Shown here: one piece after another, positions 1 through 10,279 of the stretch | Numbering within the stretch: position 1 is the stretch's first letter | Layout of the letters: every line of letters starts with the position of its first letter | Source: Cloeon dipterum | Lineage: Eukaryota; Arthropoda; Insecta; Ephemeroptera; Baetidae | Reading direction: 5' to 3' | Length of the DNA stretch: 64,000 bases | Assembly: GCF_949628265.1 (NCBI RefSeq) | Contig: NC_088789.1 | Coordinates: 34,155,883 to 34,219,882 of the forward strand | Position numbers and translations under genes: made by a program | Notes under the pieces: model-generated | The model's database searches: none | What the model was told of the DNA's origin: nothing | The model's input: only the letters and a program-made list of their open reading frames with translations

Positions 1-134
1 ATTTTTTATATTAGAAATGGATGTAAGGGAAATGCATCGGAAATAATTTGACAGTTTTATAAGATGCAGAAGAAACCGTTGCATCCTTTTTGAAGAATTG
101 ATAACAAACCTGATTTCTAATATTTGTTATTCAG

Positions 135-588
135 CCAAGCACACCAGCGTACGATACTTCCTTCCCACATTTTTGCGGCAGCACCAAACTTGGAAAGAGT
201 TCGGTTGGTAGGAACAGCAGAGTTCTTCACGATTGAAGACCTGGAAGTGGTCATGTCCAAGATAGCTACGGCAGCTATCCTGAGCCAGCTGCAGAAACTG
301 CAAATCGCGATCAGGGCAGTTCCTTTAGTAGATGATCGTGGAGAAACATTACCCAACGATTATATTCCGGACGAGAACGTCAAGCAGGTCATCCTGCTCT
401 TGAAGATTGCTTCCGCTTTTCTGCCAAGGTTGACAGCAATCAAACTGACCACCCGCGAGAGTTGTGGATGGCAGACTCTGGCAACCAGAGGGAAAATGAC
501 TAGCAGAGGTAAGAAACGGAAAATTGAGAGTATCGATCCAACCCATAGTTTCCGCAGCTTTCTTGAGGTGTTTCGACAATGTGGTTAA
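135..588 (+). CDS. Probable last coding exon of an LRR/F-box-like gene (5' part outside window)
   Basis: An open frame runs from a good splice acceptor (TTATTCAG, ending at 134) to a TAA at 586-588. The first base of the exon completes a codon from an upstream exon, and the next codons read QAHQRTILPSHIF. The roughly 150-residue product is leucine-rich, with stretches such as AAPNLERVRLVG and LSQLQKLQIAI that resemble leucine-rich repeats from F-box or distant LRR proteins. It ends in a basic stretch (SRGKKRKIES). No catalytic motif is visible. The rest of the gene would lie left of position 1. The family is an inference from composition only; the coding call rests on the long open frame, non-repetitive composition and the acceptor. 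Confidence 0.45.
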
Positions 589-2928
589 CAATCGATAGGG
601 TTGTGCCAAACCGATTATCGATTATTTTTTCTTTTTTGCCTCTTTGGTGTCGGGACTATCAAATGAGTACGAATCATCAATTTTTAAGCAATTAAGCATG
701 GGGCGGATCTCAAAGCACCGTTTTTTTTAGCTCGACCTTGAAACACTGTACAATGCTTGCCTTATGCCCAGCGTTGCCATTTTTTCTCAACTTTGCGTTG
801 CCGTGATCCGCCCCCATTTTGGCAGATTTTAGAAATTAATTATTTTCAATTATTTCATCTAAACCGACTATATTTTTAGATTATCTCCCATAACAAAAGC
901 GTTTATGGTCTGATTTCTTAAAAAGGGGTTATTTTCCATTATATTTTGTCTAAAACCACGCAATCTGCGAACGTGCAACAATGTTTTAAGCATCAGAGAG
1001 GTTGCCAAAGCAAATTTTTTAAAGGAATTATATCTTACAAAACAGAAAATTTTTAAACAATTAGTTATAAACCAGCACGTTGGTTCGCATTGTTAAGGCA
1101 CTCTCAGGAGTGTCAAAGCTATGGGAGGTATTTGAGCAGTTGGGAGATCTAATGCTGGCTACCCAATGTCAGAGATGGCAAAAAGTGGTTAGTTTAGTGA
1201 CTCGAATTGCTCAAATTGCTCGACGGGCTGGTTTGCACCTTTCCAGCATGCGTGATTTGGCTTGACGGGACGAATGTCTAGCGTTTCAATGCAGTCCTCG
1301 GTGCGGAGGCAAGTGGCCCTTGAGTGGGCTGCGTCCCTGTGCGGCCTGGTGCGCCCATGTTATCCGTTCGCGGTGTTATTGGGACCCGGGTTTCAGCATT
1401 TGTGCTAACACAGTGCGAGCCCTTCCGCTCCGAGGACAGGGATAAAAAGAGCAAAAAAAAACCGATTATTTGCCTCTGAATTTCCGACTGTAATAATCGA
1501 TTTATTTCTTTGCCAAATCGACTATTTTTGCACATCCCTAACAATTGAAGACGTTTGTGTTTTGCTGAGCTTTTGACAAATCTGTACTTTTTTTCTAAAA
1601 TTTTAAGTAATAAAAACAGTAAAAAGAAGCCCAAGATGTTATTTTTGATGATGCAAATATTACCAGTCGATTCCTGATTATGTTTTGTTCCAATATGAAG
1701 GATTAGGTCAGAGTCTCTCTAGACCAGCGGGGGCCAGATGTGCGATAAAAAATTTGTTCGCACTGCGCAGATCCAAGATGGCGTCTGAACGTGAGAAACA
1801 AAAAGCTCTCTTTGGATTGCCGTACGAGTGTCAAGAGTTTGGTTTTACGATCCAAAAGACACAATTAGTTAAGAGTAATGCAAATTATACGCGTCACAAT
1901 ATTGACTCGCATTTCCACGTGACCGTTTTTTCGTGACATACTCCACCGGACGCCATGCCCGCGCGTCGCACGAATCTGGCCCCCGCTGCTCTAGATGATA
2001 CCTTTTTTCTTTTATCATCTTTTCCAGTTTCCAGGTAAGAAAATATATAGTCGGGTAAAAAAGATAAACTCAACGCTTTCATCCCTTCACCTGAAATAAT
2101 TGGCTGAACAAAAAACTGCATGACAATAGTTTTCTTCGTTGCCTATCAACAGCTATAATTGATGTGTTTGAAATAGCGCGGGAGCCAATGACCAATCAGT
2201 GTCAAGGATTTTAAAAGCAATGAATATTTTATTTACGATAATATGATCGATTTTAATTATTTTATAACATATTTCCGAGTTCCTAACAATAGCAGACGGC
2301 ATTAAAGGCGGGTAAAAGATTTTAGGCAACTTTTTAGAGTCCATTTTCCGGATTTAATTAGAAAAAGCAAATTTATTTGTAAATAATGGAACTGGCGCAA
2401 GAGGGAGAGAAAGAAAGTGACATAAGGTATTTCATCAATCTTTCGAATTAGACCAGGCCAACCTCTTAATTCATCCATTCTCGGCTTGATGAAAAGTCGT
2501 TAACGCGCATAATTAATTAGGTTTAAATTCTTTACGCGTGAAATCAGTTAAGTCGACGGAGACAAATTCAAGTAGCCCGGCCGAGCCAGAGGCGCCAAGC
2601 CGTCTAACACGATCCTCTTCTCATTAAATAGGCAGGCTGCTCTGAATATATCGATTATTTTTGTCTCCGACGAGACAACGATTTACTGTTGAGCCAGATG
2701 GAGAGATGCCAAAAGAGGTGCGCGAGACGCCAAGCAGTCTGAGAGAATTAAGAGAGCAATCCAGGCCTGAGAGAAACAGGATTCTTAAATCCTAAAATAA
2801 ATTAGAACATTTGAGTGTCGTATTTTTTTAATAAAACACCCAGGCTTTTATATAGAATATTTCTTATTTAACGAAATAACAATCAACAAAATGGATACCA
2901 AAAATATAAATTTTATATAACAACGCGT
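589..2928. other. Intergenic, AT-rich, with one dispersed repeat
   Basis: No convincing gene is seen between the LRR-like exon and the protease gene. Short open frames here are small and have unremarkable composition. One dispersed repeat (family D) lies at 1310-1445. The 3' untranslated region of the minus-strand protease gene should fall in the right part, but its polyadenylation site was not placed. Confidence 0.5.
1310..1445. repeat. Dispersed repeat family D, copy 1
   Basis: A stretch of about 135 bases beginning GTGGCCCTTGAGTGGGCTG and ending near GATAAAAAG is repeated with few differences at 44583-44725 in the same orientation. Both copies share the central run CATGTTATCCGTTCG. No terminal repeats or coding capacity were seen, so the class is unknown (SINE fragment or other non-autonomous element). 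Confidence 0.6.
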
Positions 2929-5900
2929 TCACAATTTGCTCTTTGGAAGAGGATCCAGCTGCCACAGCCGTTTGGTCTCGTCTGCGAAGTTTGACAGCTG
3001 CTCCAAGTGGGACACATCTGCAAAATTCATCGATTAATTTTAGGAATTATTCAGTCTGTAAAAAATCCAGGCTTATTATGTAATTTTTAATAATTTTTAA
3101 AGGTTCTATTATCATCCAGTGGACAAAATTAATAAAAATATTTCGATAACTCTCATAAAGACCCAATTAAATTCACGCTTAAAGTCAAAAGGTCAATTCT
3201 AAAATGAAAAAACCCTATTTTTTAATTTTGCAAATATTTTTGTTGCATTAGCTTGATTTTGAAACGACAGAATTGCAAAAAATTGCCAAAATTAAACTAT
3301 TCTTAAATAACTGATAGGTCAAAGGATGTGTTAAGTTATTAAAAAGGTCTGTCTTTAAATAGTTTTTGAACAAAATTTCAAACTTCTCCTTCAGAGCACA
3401 GAAATTGACCGATAAATTATGATTTTTTTCAAACTTCCATTAATTTTATTCATTTTAAATTCCCGGATAGCTCATTGTCAGTCGGTAGATCAGGATGCTG
3501 TTAATCTCAGGTAGTCCTTTTTAATTTTCTGAACTCATATTTTTGCCACTGTAAAATTGAATATATTTAAAAGCAGTAAAAAAATTAATAAAAGTACCCT
3601 GAGTGTCGAGGAAAGCTGCCAGGGGTTTGGCAATGGCAGCGAGAGGGAGCGCAAAGTTGATGCGCGGCCAGTTTTCGGCGGGCAGGCGGGCTTGCTTGGG
3701 CGTCTGCGTGTGGCCGACGACGAGGCCGACGAGCCGTCCGCCGAGCAGCACGCCGCCACCGCTATGGCCGCTCTGCACGGCGCAGCACGTCTGCAGCATG
3801 TGTGGCCGCGCCTGCGACACCAGCCCCCGCGACGCCACCGCGCACGGCGCCTCTCCGGCTGCCTCCGGGGGCGGCAGCAGACCGAAACCAACCACTTCCA
3901 CCACGTCACCTGAAATATGAAGGATTAAAATGGATTTAAAATGGTTGAACTTTTTATTTAAAAATTAGAAATGAAGGAAACATGAATTTTTCTGCAACGT
4001 TAAGCCAATCAGTGATAAAATGCGTACTTCTGGCACTTTTTTATTGGTTTTAGGCGGAAAATCGCCACAGGAAATGTTATTTCGAATAAAGAACAATTTA
4101 AATCAAGGACAAATTTAATAAATGTTTTTATTGGCTAATTGTAAGAAGAAGCGCTTCGTTGTGTATAATGTTGATTGTGGCGCATTCGAGTCGATTAAAG
4201 GGCACGACTGTTTTACGGCCACAGAGAGAAAGACGCACACCCCGCCGCGACGAGCGAAACGAGGCTAATTTGAGACCTTCATCTCAGAAAGGAAGACGCT
4301 TTCATCCCACCCGTTTGGCCATTTCTTTAAAATTAACGTCGAAATAAATAAAATACCTTTTTTGGGCAGGGTCGGGCAGATTTGAGGCGCAGAATTCGGA
4401 CCGGCCACTTGCGTCTTGAGCACGGCGACGTCGAAGGCCGAAGATGGCGGAGTTTTGTACAGGATTTTCGCCCTGACAGGTTCAGGGCCCCATTGCAGCT
4501 GAACTGAGTCCCCGATATCGCGCTGAAAAATGATTAAAAATTGTTTTACTTCATATTTTGAGCCAAAACTGGTGGCGAATTGTGGAACTCACCTTCAAGA
4601 CGTGAGAGCAGGTGAGGAAAACGCCCTTTTGAGCGTCAATGGTCACGGCCGACGCCCAGGTGTCGCCGTCCCTCAGCAGAACCACACCGCGGTTAAAATT
4701 TTCACCTGAAAACAATTCAATCGGCGGAATGAGATGATTCATCTCGGAAAATTGTGTTATTTTTAGAGTCGAGAGAATAAGGGAATTGTGTCAGAGGTCG
4801 GGGGAAAGTGGCTGAGAACAGGTGGAAGCGAGCGATGGGGGTTGCAAGCCGAAAGCGTAAACGAGAGAGAGAAAGAGAAGAGAACTAGATTTCCATGATT
4901 TGTTGGCTGGGTTTTGGTGCAAAGGGAACGGCCGTAAGTCACTCTCTCGCGCGCGGCTCACCCGCATCCACATCCAGAGAGACAGCCCCCAGAGAGACGC
5001 GTCCTCCTCTCATCTCCTGCCGCCCAAACACAACAAATAAACACACCTAATAATTTCTCTTTCTATTCTCTCGTCCTTTTGTGTTGAAACTTGAGACATT
5101 TTTAATTAAAAACAATCCATATAAACCATTAAAAACGAAGATAAATTGTAATTTTGAGTAGAGGCGGTGGAGGGGAGGTGTATTAGTACCTTCAGGAGTG
5201 GAGGGGGCATCGGTGGGAGGGCGAGGGCCGACGTCAGGACGGAGGGGAGGGAGACAGCGAGACACAAAATCATTATTTATGATTTTAAGCTGAGACAATG
5301 GAGGGGAGGTGAACACGTACCTTCAGGAGTGGAGGGGGGCGTTGTCTTCAGGTGTAGGGCCGACGTCAGGATGGAGGGGAGGGACGCGGCGAGGCACAGA
5401 GCGACGGCTTCTCCCCTCACCTGCACCACCGTCTGCACCACGACGGCCACTGGCCGCCGGCCACCTTTCCGCACCGCGTACAGGGCGCCACCTTCCGAGC
5501 CCGGAGCCGCGTGGGCGTCGCTCAGCACCAGGCTGTTACCGACGCCGCTCACGCTGCTCACCTGTGCCGGATCGAAAGGAATTAGCCTCGTTAAATTTAA
5601 AAGGATCCGCTTTTTATTCTCTTTGAAGCTCGTTTTCCGATTTTAAGGGCAGAGAATGGTGAATAAAAGGCATCATTTTTATATTTGTCGTGATTATACG
5701 TATTTAACAAAGAATTTTCCATCGCTTTCTATATATGGCGGGAGTACTTTATTCAATTATGGCGGAAGAAAGACGCCATTTTGTTTTAGTATTGAATAAA
5801 ACACATGTTAAGATGGTCGCCATCTTGCTTATCTAAGAAACTCAAGATGGTGGCAAGCCAGAAAAGAATTTTAACTCACAATTCCGGAGCTCCAGGAGTT

Positions 5901-6422
5901 GAGGAACATGTTTCCCGCCGAAAAGGGCGTGGCCTCGAGCAGGACGGGCTCTCCCCTCTTCGGAAGTGCCACGCCCCCCTCGAGGACCAATCGCAGCATG
6001 TTCTCAATCTGCATCAGGGTGAGCGGGGGACCTTCCTCGACCAGGATGACGAGGAAGAGCGCCAGGTCGCACCCTGAGAAGACCCAGCCCCTGGCGGAGA
6101 GGTGGGCGGCCGCCGCGGCCACGGCGGGGCAGCGCCAGGCGGCCACGACGCGGCCGCCGAGCACACCCTGCTCGTCGGTGAGGCGAACCCGCGGCCCCGG
6201 GGCGGCCAGGAGCGCGAGGCGGCCTTTGGGGGCGGCCTGGGCCGCCTCCGTGGGCAGGAGGAGGCCCGGGGCGACGGCGAGGCGCCCCCAGCGCAGCCCC
6301 GAGCAGCCGGAGGGCCGGTGCGGCGCCTCCAGCTCGATCAGCACGCCTTCCGGGCGCGGGGGCGGCTGGGTTGCCGCCTCCGCCAGCGTCCCCCGCACCC
6401 TCGGGTGATGCTGGGTCGTCAT
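2929..6422 (-). CDS. TYSND1: TYSND1-like peroxisomal leader-peptide-processing protease (6 coding exons)
   Basis: Trypsin-like serine protease of the peroxisomal matrix; the TYSND1 family trims N-terminal PTS2 leader peptides and some PTS1 enzymes. Coding exons on the minus strand: 6422-5880, 5561-5321, 4705-4593, 4522-4357, 3909-3598 and 3017-2929. All junctions are GT-AG and keep frame, giving 487 residues (human TYSND1 is somewhat longer, about 566). Visible features: FLNSWSSGIVS and NSLVLSDAHAAPGSEGG in the N-terminal half, catalytic His near 296 (TCSHVL), Asp near 330 (FDVAVLK), Ser near 404 (QSGHSGGGV), and a terminal SKL, a type-1 peroxisome targeting signal. The start is the first ATG after a possible acceptor (CGTTCCAG) four bases upstream; an in-frame ATG further up (MPLIRAF) is an alternative. 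The gene lies opposite to the ITP gene. Exons 1 and 5 are markedly GC-rich. The symbol rests on motif recognition. Confidence 0.85.
5160..5262 (-). repeat. Tandem partial duplicate of the protease exon 2 tail
   Basis: The 3' end of exon 2 and its splice donor (5290-5395) are repeated directly about 130 bases downstream on the minus strand, inside the intron. Both copies share GTACCTTCAGGAGTGGAGG or a close variant, GGCCGACGTCAGGA and GGAGGGGAGGGA on the plus strand. The duplicate keeps the coding-like STPEG end and a potential GT donor (GAAG then GTACTA), so it could act as an alternative donor or be inert. Confidence 0.6.
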
Positions 6423-6425
6423 CTC

Positions 6426-8140
6426 CTGGAACGAGAGACGCACAAAGGCTCGTATTAGAGGCATGAATGAATGAATGAAGGGGAAATTGGGCCGCCGGCC
6501 GCGCGGGGGTGCCAATTCCGAGCTGCAAATTATTCGCCGAGCTCTTAAAGCGGCACTAGAATCGTTTTCCGGGAAATAATTCCGACCTTATTAAATAATG
6601 AATAAAAATCCTGCAGTGTAGGCAACGTGGCGGGAGTGTGCGCGGCTCAGGTTGCATACACGCAGAGAGAAATGAATTCTGCCGCGAGAGCAGAGGAAGA
6701 AACGAGGGAAATTGAGTATGATTCACGATCGCATGCAAATTGACTGACGCTGAGAGGCAGATAATTTGAAACAATCACCTTGGGCTGACCTCATTCGTGC
6801 TTAACTGCACTTTCATAATAATTCAGCACTGAACAGGCTATTTTCAGACTTTTTTTCAAGCTCATTATCTCTGGCGGTTGAATCCAGAATGGACCAAAGC
6901 TACGGGTGAAAGTCTCGGGGAATCGTTTTCATAATATATGTAAGCGAAAAAATTGACCATAAGGGAAAACCGCAGGCCGCACAACCTGAGGAAGGTCGGT
7001 GACAGGGAAGGATGAAAAATCGTTGTTAAATGTGCTCGGGAGTACCGAAAAAGAATTAAAAACCAGCGTGGGAGCGGACCTCAGGTCGGGGTACCCTGAA
7101 AAAGGTCGTTAAGGTTTCTCAAGTAAAAGTTCAATCAAAAACCTGTCTGATGAGGGGTCGTGGTCCACGATCGGATAAACGGCCGAATTTTAAGAAAAAT
7201 AATAACATTTTTTTAAATTTCGACTTTTTTTAAAATTGGCAGAAAAAAAATTCATGAAAATTCGAAAAATGGTCCGATTTTGAAAAACGGAACACAGGCG
7301 GACGCGTCTCACCTAGGGGCATCGATTCGGGACAAAATCGGCGCCGTCCGGCCCATCGGGCCCCACCTGGGCCCTGATAACAAAAGTTTGAAATGTCACA
7401 AATTCCGTTTTTTGGACTTAAAAAATTCATAACTCGGCTTCTATAGGTCGTAGAGTAAAAAACCAAAGTTTATTAGACTCGCCGTGAAATTCTGCGTCTT
7501 TTAATTTCTTTTGCCGACCACGCCCCCCTTCACACCACCAACGCCCCTAAAATCTGCGTTATTTTAATATAAAATTATTAAATTTTTAACAATTACACCA
7601 AGATCGTCGCCTTAAAGAGAAAAATCCGTTGGTCTGACAATGAGAGGGAATTCGTGGTAGACAAGGAGCAAGTTAATAGTGAATTTATCAGTCTGCTTGG
7701 CGCGGAATTCGGGCAAAAAGAGAGTCAGTCAGGTGATGCCGCGAGCGAGCGAGCAACAGGTGCGAGAGCGGCCGCAGACGGCTTGGCTCCGAACGAACAC
7801 GATTCTATCTCTCCTCATTGTTTGTTTTACTGCGAAGCCGCAAAAAACTGTATCAATAATCCGAGCCGCAATAAGAAGAAAGAATTATTTGTAATTTTCA
7901 GTTGAGATCGAGGAGTGTGATGCAAATGGATCGGCGCTTTTCATCAGACCGAGAGCGAGCGAGACCACTTTGCTCACGCGTTTAAACAAGTTGTTATGCT
8001 AATCGAAGGACAAAATATATATACACCTCTCTGCCCTTTTGTAGTCGCCGCGCGCGGCGGCAAAACCTTGCTGAACCGCAATCCACTTTTCACTTTCAGC
8101 AGGAAAGATTTGTTTAATTTAAATTACAATGCCTTTTTTT
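6426..8140. other. Region between protease and ITP regulatory DNA
   Basis: This stretch holds the presumed protease promoter (not placed), a copy of dispersed repeat A (7250-7495), and AT-rich DNA. A TATA-like run lies near 8015-8025 (AATATATATACACC) followed by CG-rich sequence. The open frame at 7654-7905 is not supported by anything beyond its length. Confidence 0.4.
7250..7495 (+). repeat. Dispersed repeat family A, copy 1
   Basis: About 250 bases including GAAAAATGGTCCGATTTTG, GGGGCATCGATTCGG, GGCCCATCGGGCCCC and AAGTTTGAAATGTCACAAAT, then TAACTCGGCTTCTATAGGTC and CGCCGTGAAATTCTGCGT. The same ordered words recur at 9790-9930, 10070-10215, 43190-43430 and, inverted, at 27600-28060 and 59010-59340. 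No coding capacity or clear terminal repeats were seen, so it is a non-autonomous repeat of unknown class. Confidence 0.7.
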
Positions 8141-8154
8141 AATGCGCATTTGAC

Positions 8155-8812
8155 TGCTTTATTGAAAGGGGGCGTGGCAAGGAGGTCATTGTCAGTTACA
8201 AGTTGAATTAAAAAGGGGCCGTGGTCGGTATTTATAAGGTTTAAAAATTACTAAAAAAAGGGCGTGGCATCGATTTTAGTTAAAACAAATGACTTAAAAG
8301 GGGCGTGGCGGCGATTTCATGTAAAAGAAATGAGTTAAAAGGGGCGTGGCAGCCAGTGCCATTAACATAAATGAATTAAAAAGGGGACGTGGTCGGTATT
8401 TAGGTTAAAAATTACTAAAAAAAGGGGCGTGGCAGCCAGTTCAGCTGTGAGGAATGACTTAAAGGAGGCTTGGAAGCCAGTTTAGTATAAATAAATTACT
8501 TAAAAGGGGGCGTGGCTGCCAGTTCGGTTATAAGAAAAGACTTAAAGGGGGCGTGGCAGCGATTTTAGTTTAAACAAATGACTTAAAAGGGGCGTGGCGG
8601 CGAGTTCATGTAAAAGAAATTAGTTAAAAGGGGCGAGGTAGCCAGTTACGTTAACAGAAATGACTAAAAAAGGGGCGTGGTAGCAAGTTTAGTTAAAAGA
8701 AACTACTTAAAAGGGGCGTGGTCATGTCTTTGGTCCACAAAATACTTAAAAGGGGCGTGTCAAGGAGTTCAGTTTCAGGAAAACTTTAAAAATGGGCGTG
8801 GCAGGGGACATT
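8155..8812. repeat. Minisatellite of about 16 units (~41 bases) built on GGGGCGTGGC
   Basis: Sixteen units spaced about 37-47 bases apart each carry AAAAGGGGCGTGGC or a close variant, followed by a variable spacer such as AGCCAGTT and TTAAAAGAAATGACTTA. The core lies near 8169, 8216, 8261, 8300, 8341, 8386, 8424, 8464, 8507, 8546, 8590, 8632, 8673, 8715, 8752 and 8793. The core matches the GC-box/CACCC class of site bound by Sp/KLF zinc-finger proteins. The spacers vary more than the core. Confidence 0.85.
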
Positions 8813-9364
8813 ATTCGCGGTAAAGTTGATGATTTTGACAATTTAACTGACATTTTCATTAATTATTTGGTTTAAAAGGGGAAAATAATCCAAAAATGGC
8901 CGATTAATATAAAAAAATTGTTAAAAACTGGCTAAAATTCAGAAATATTAGTATTTAATTGGATCCAATATCATAAAAGTGAGGTAAAAATTTAAAAAAT
9001 AATTTAAAATATTAAAGAATTATTCATTCGTTTTATTATTTAATTAATTTATTCCATGAAAAGACAAAAAATAAAAGAAATAACATAATTTTTGTATAAA
9101 TAAATCTCATATTTCCCGAAATAGTGCATTATTTGTGCTGTAAAGTGAATGAGCGGAGGAGAGAGAGAGAGAGAGAGGATCAGCCGCAATTGGGTGGGTT
9201 TTTTTTATTATTATTTATTTTCTTTTGGTGCTGCTTCTGGTGCTGGCGGGAATAATGAATGCGTCTTGCGGCGTGCGGTCCAATTTGTTTGCGCCACGCT
9301 GATCATGTAAGTGGATGAATAGGCGGCTAATTCGCGCAACCCTTGATCAGAGGGCACGCACCCC

Positions 9365-9434
9365 GCATAAAAGGCGCCGGGGAGGAACGCCAAGACACAC
9401 TCCAGCCGCCACCGCTCTCCAGACAGCAACAACG
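9365..9434 (+). promoter_or_regulatory. Candidate distal promoter and noncoding first exon
   Basis: A TATA-like element (CATAAAAGG, 9366-9374) is followed about 30 bases later by a possible start around 9395-9403, and a strong splice donor (ACAACG then GTGAGT) after 9434. The short CA-rich exon between has no long open frame. It may be an alternative 5' exon of the ITP gene downstream, or belong to an unrelated transcript; the sequence alone cannot decide. Confidence 0.35.
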
Positions 9435-9789
9435 GTGAGTTCTCAACATTTCCTTTTCCCTTCGTAACTTGGAAAACTGAAATTTTCAAGATATTTCTAG
9501 AATTTTTCTGAATTGCCGTTTTACTTCCTCGCGCAGTTTTTAATTGGCGACCTTGCGCTGCTCACCTTGCTCGAGTCGAAGGTGAACGCCCTAATCTGCA
9601 TTCGTCTCTTGTCTCTAGAGCCGTCACCGCCAATCAAACCTGACAGTTGCCTCATAAACGTCAAAAATTAATTTTAAAATTGATTAAAATTATAAAAAAT
9701 AAATTAAAATTATAAATATAATGATTTTATATTTTCTAGGGTAGAAATAAAACAATGTTTTGAAAATTTCAACTTTTTTTTAGAAAAAT

Positions 9790-10215
9790 TGACGAAAAAA
9801 ATTCGTGAAAATTCGAAAAATGGTCCGATTTTGAAAAACGAAACATGGGCGGATGCTCCTTACCAAGGAGCATCGATTTGTACTCGGATCAGCACCGTCG
9901 GGCCCCGAAAACAAAAGTTTGAAATGTCACAAATCGCGTTTTGTGGACTTTAAAATTTAATAATTAAATTTAAAATACAAATATTTTTATTTTTTTTATT
10001 TTCTAGGGTAGAAATAAAACAGTTTTATGAAAATTTCGAATTTTTAAAAAAAAAAATGACGGAAAAAAATTCGTTAAAAATCGAAAAATGGTCCGATTTT
10101 GGAAAACGAAACATGGGCGAACGTGTTTTGCCAAGGAGCATCGATTGGTACTCGGATCAGCCCCGTCGGGCCCATAGGACCCCACCTGGGCCCCGAAAAC
10201 AAAAGTTTGAAATGT
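9790..10215 (+). repeat. Dispersed repeat family A, copies 2 and 3 in tandem
   Basis: Two copies of repeat A lie head to tail at about 9790-9930 and 10070-10215. Both contain AATGGTCCGATTTTG, AAGGAGCATCGATT, a ACTCGGATCAG segment and AAGTTTGAAATGTCACAAAT. They are also flanked by the same AT-rich TTTTCTAGGGTAGAAATAAAAC sequence (a copy near 9736 and near 9999), so a larger segment of about 270 bases was duplicated in tandem. Confidence 0.7.
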
Positions 10216-10279
10216 CACAAATCGCGTTTTTTCAACTTAAAAATTTAATAGTTAAATTTAAAATACAAATAGATTCATT

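Noticed and set aside
1080-1265. Open frame of 61 residues (plus) near the left end
   Set aside because: No splice or promoter context, no recognisable features, and flanked by dispersed repeat DNA.
3557-3920. Plus-strand open frames opposite the protease exon 5
   Set aside because: They are shadows of the GC-rich minus-strand exon, which has catalytic motifs and in-frame splice sites.
5899-6528. Several long open frames over protease exon 1
   Set aside because: High GC content removes stop codons in all frames; only the frame reading FLNSWSSGIVS matches the protease family and joins exon 2.
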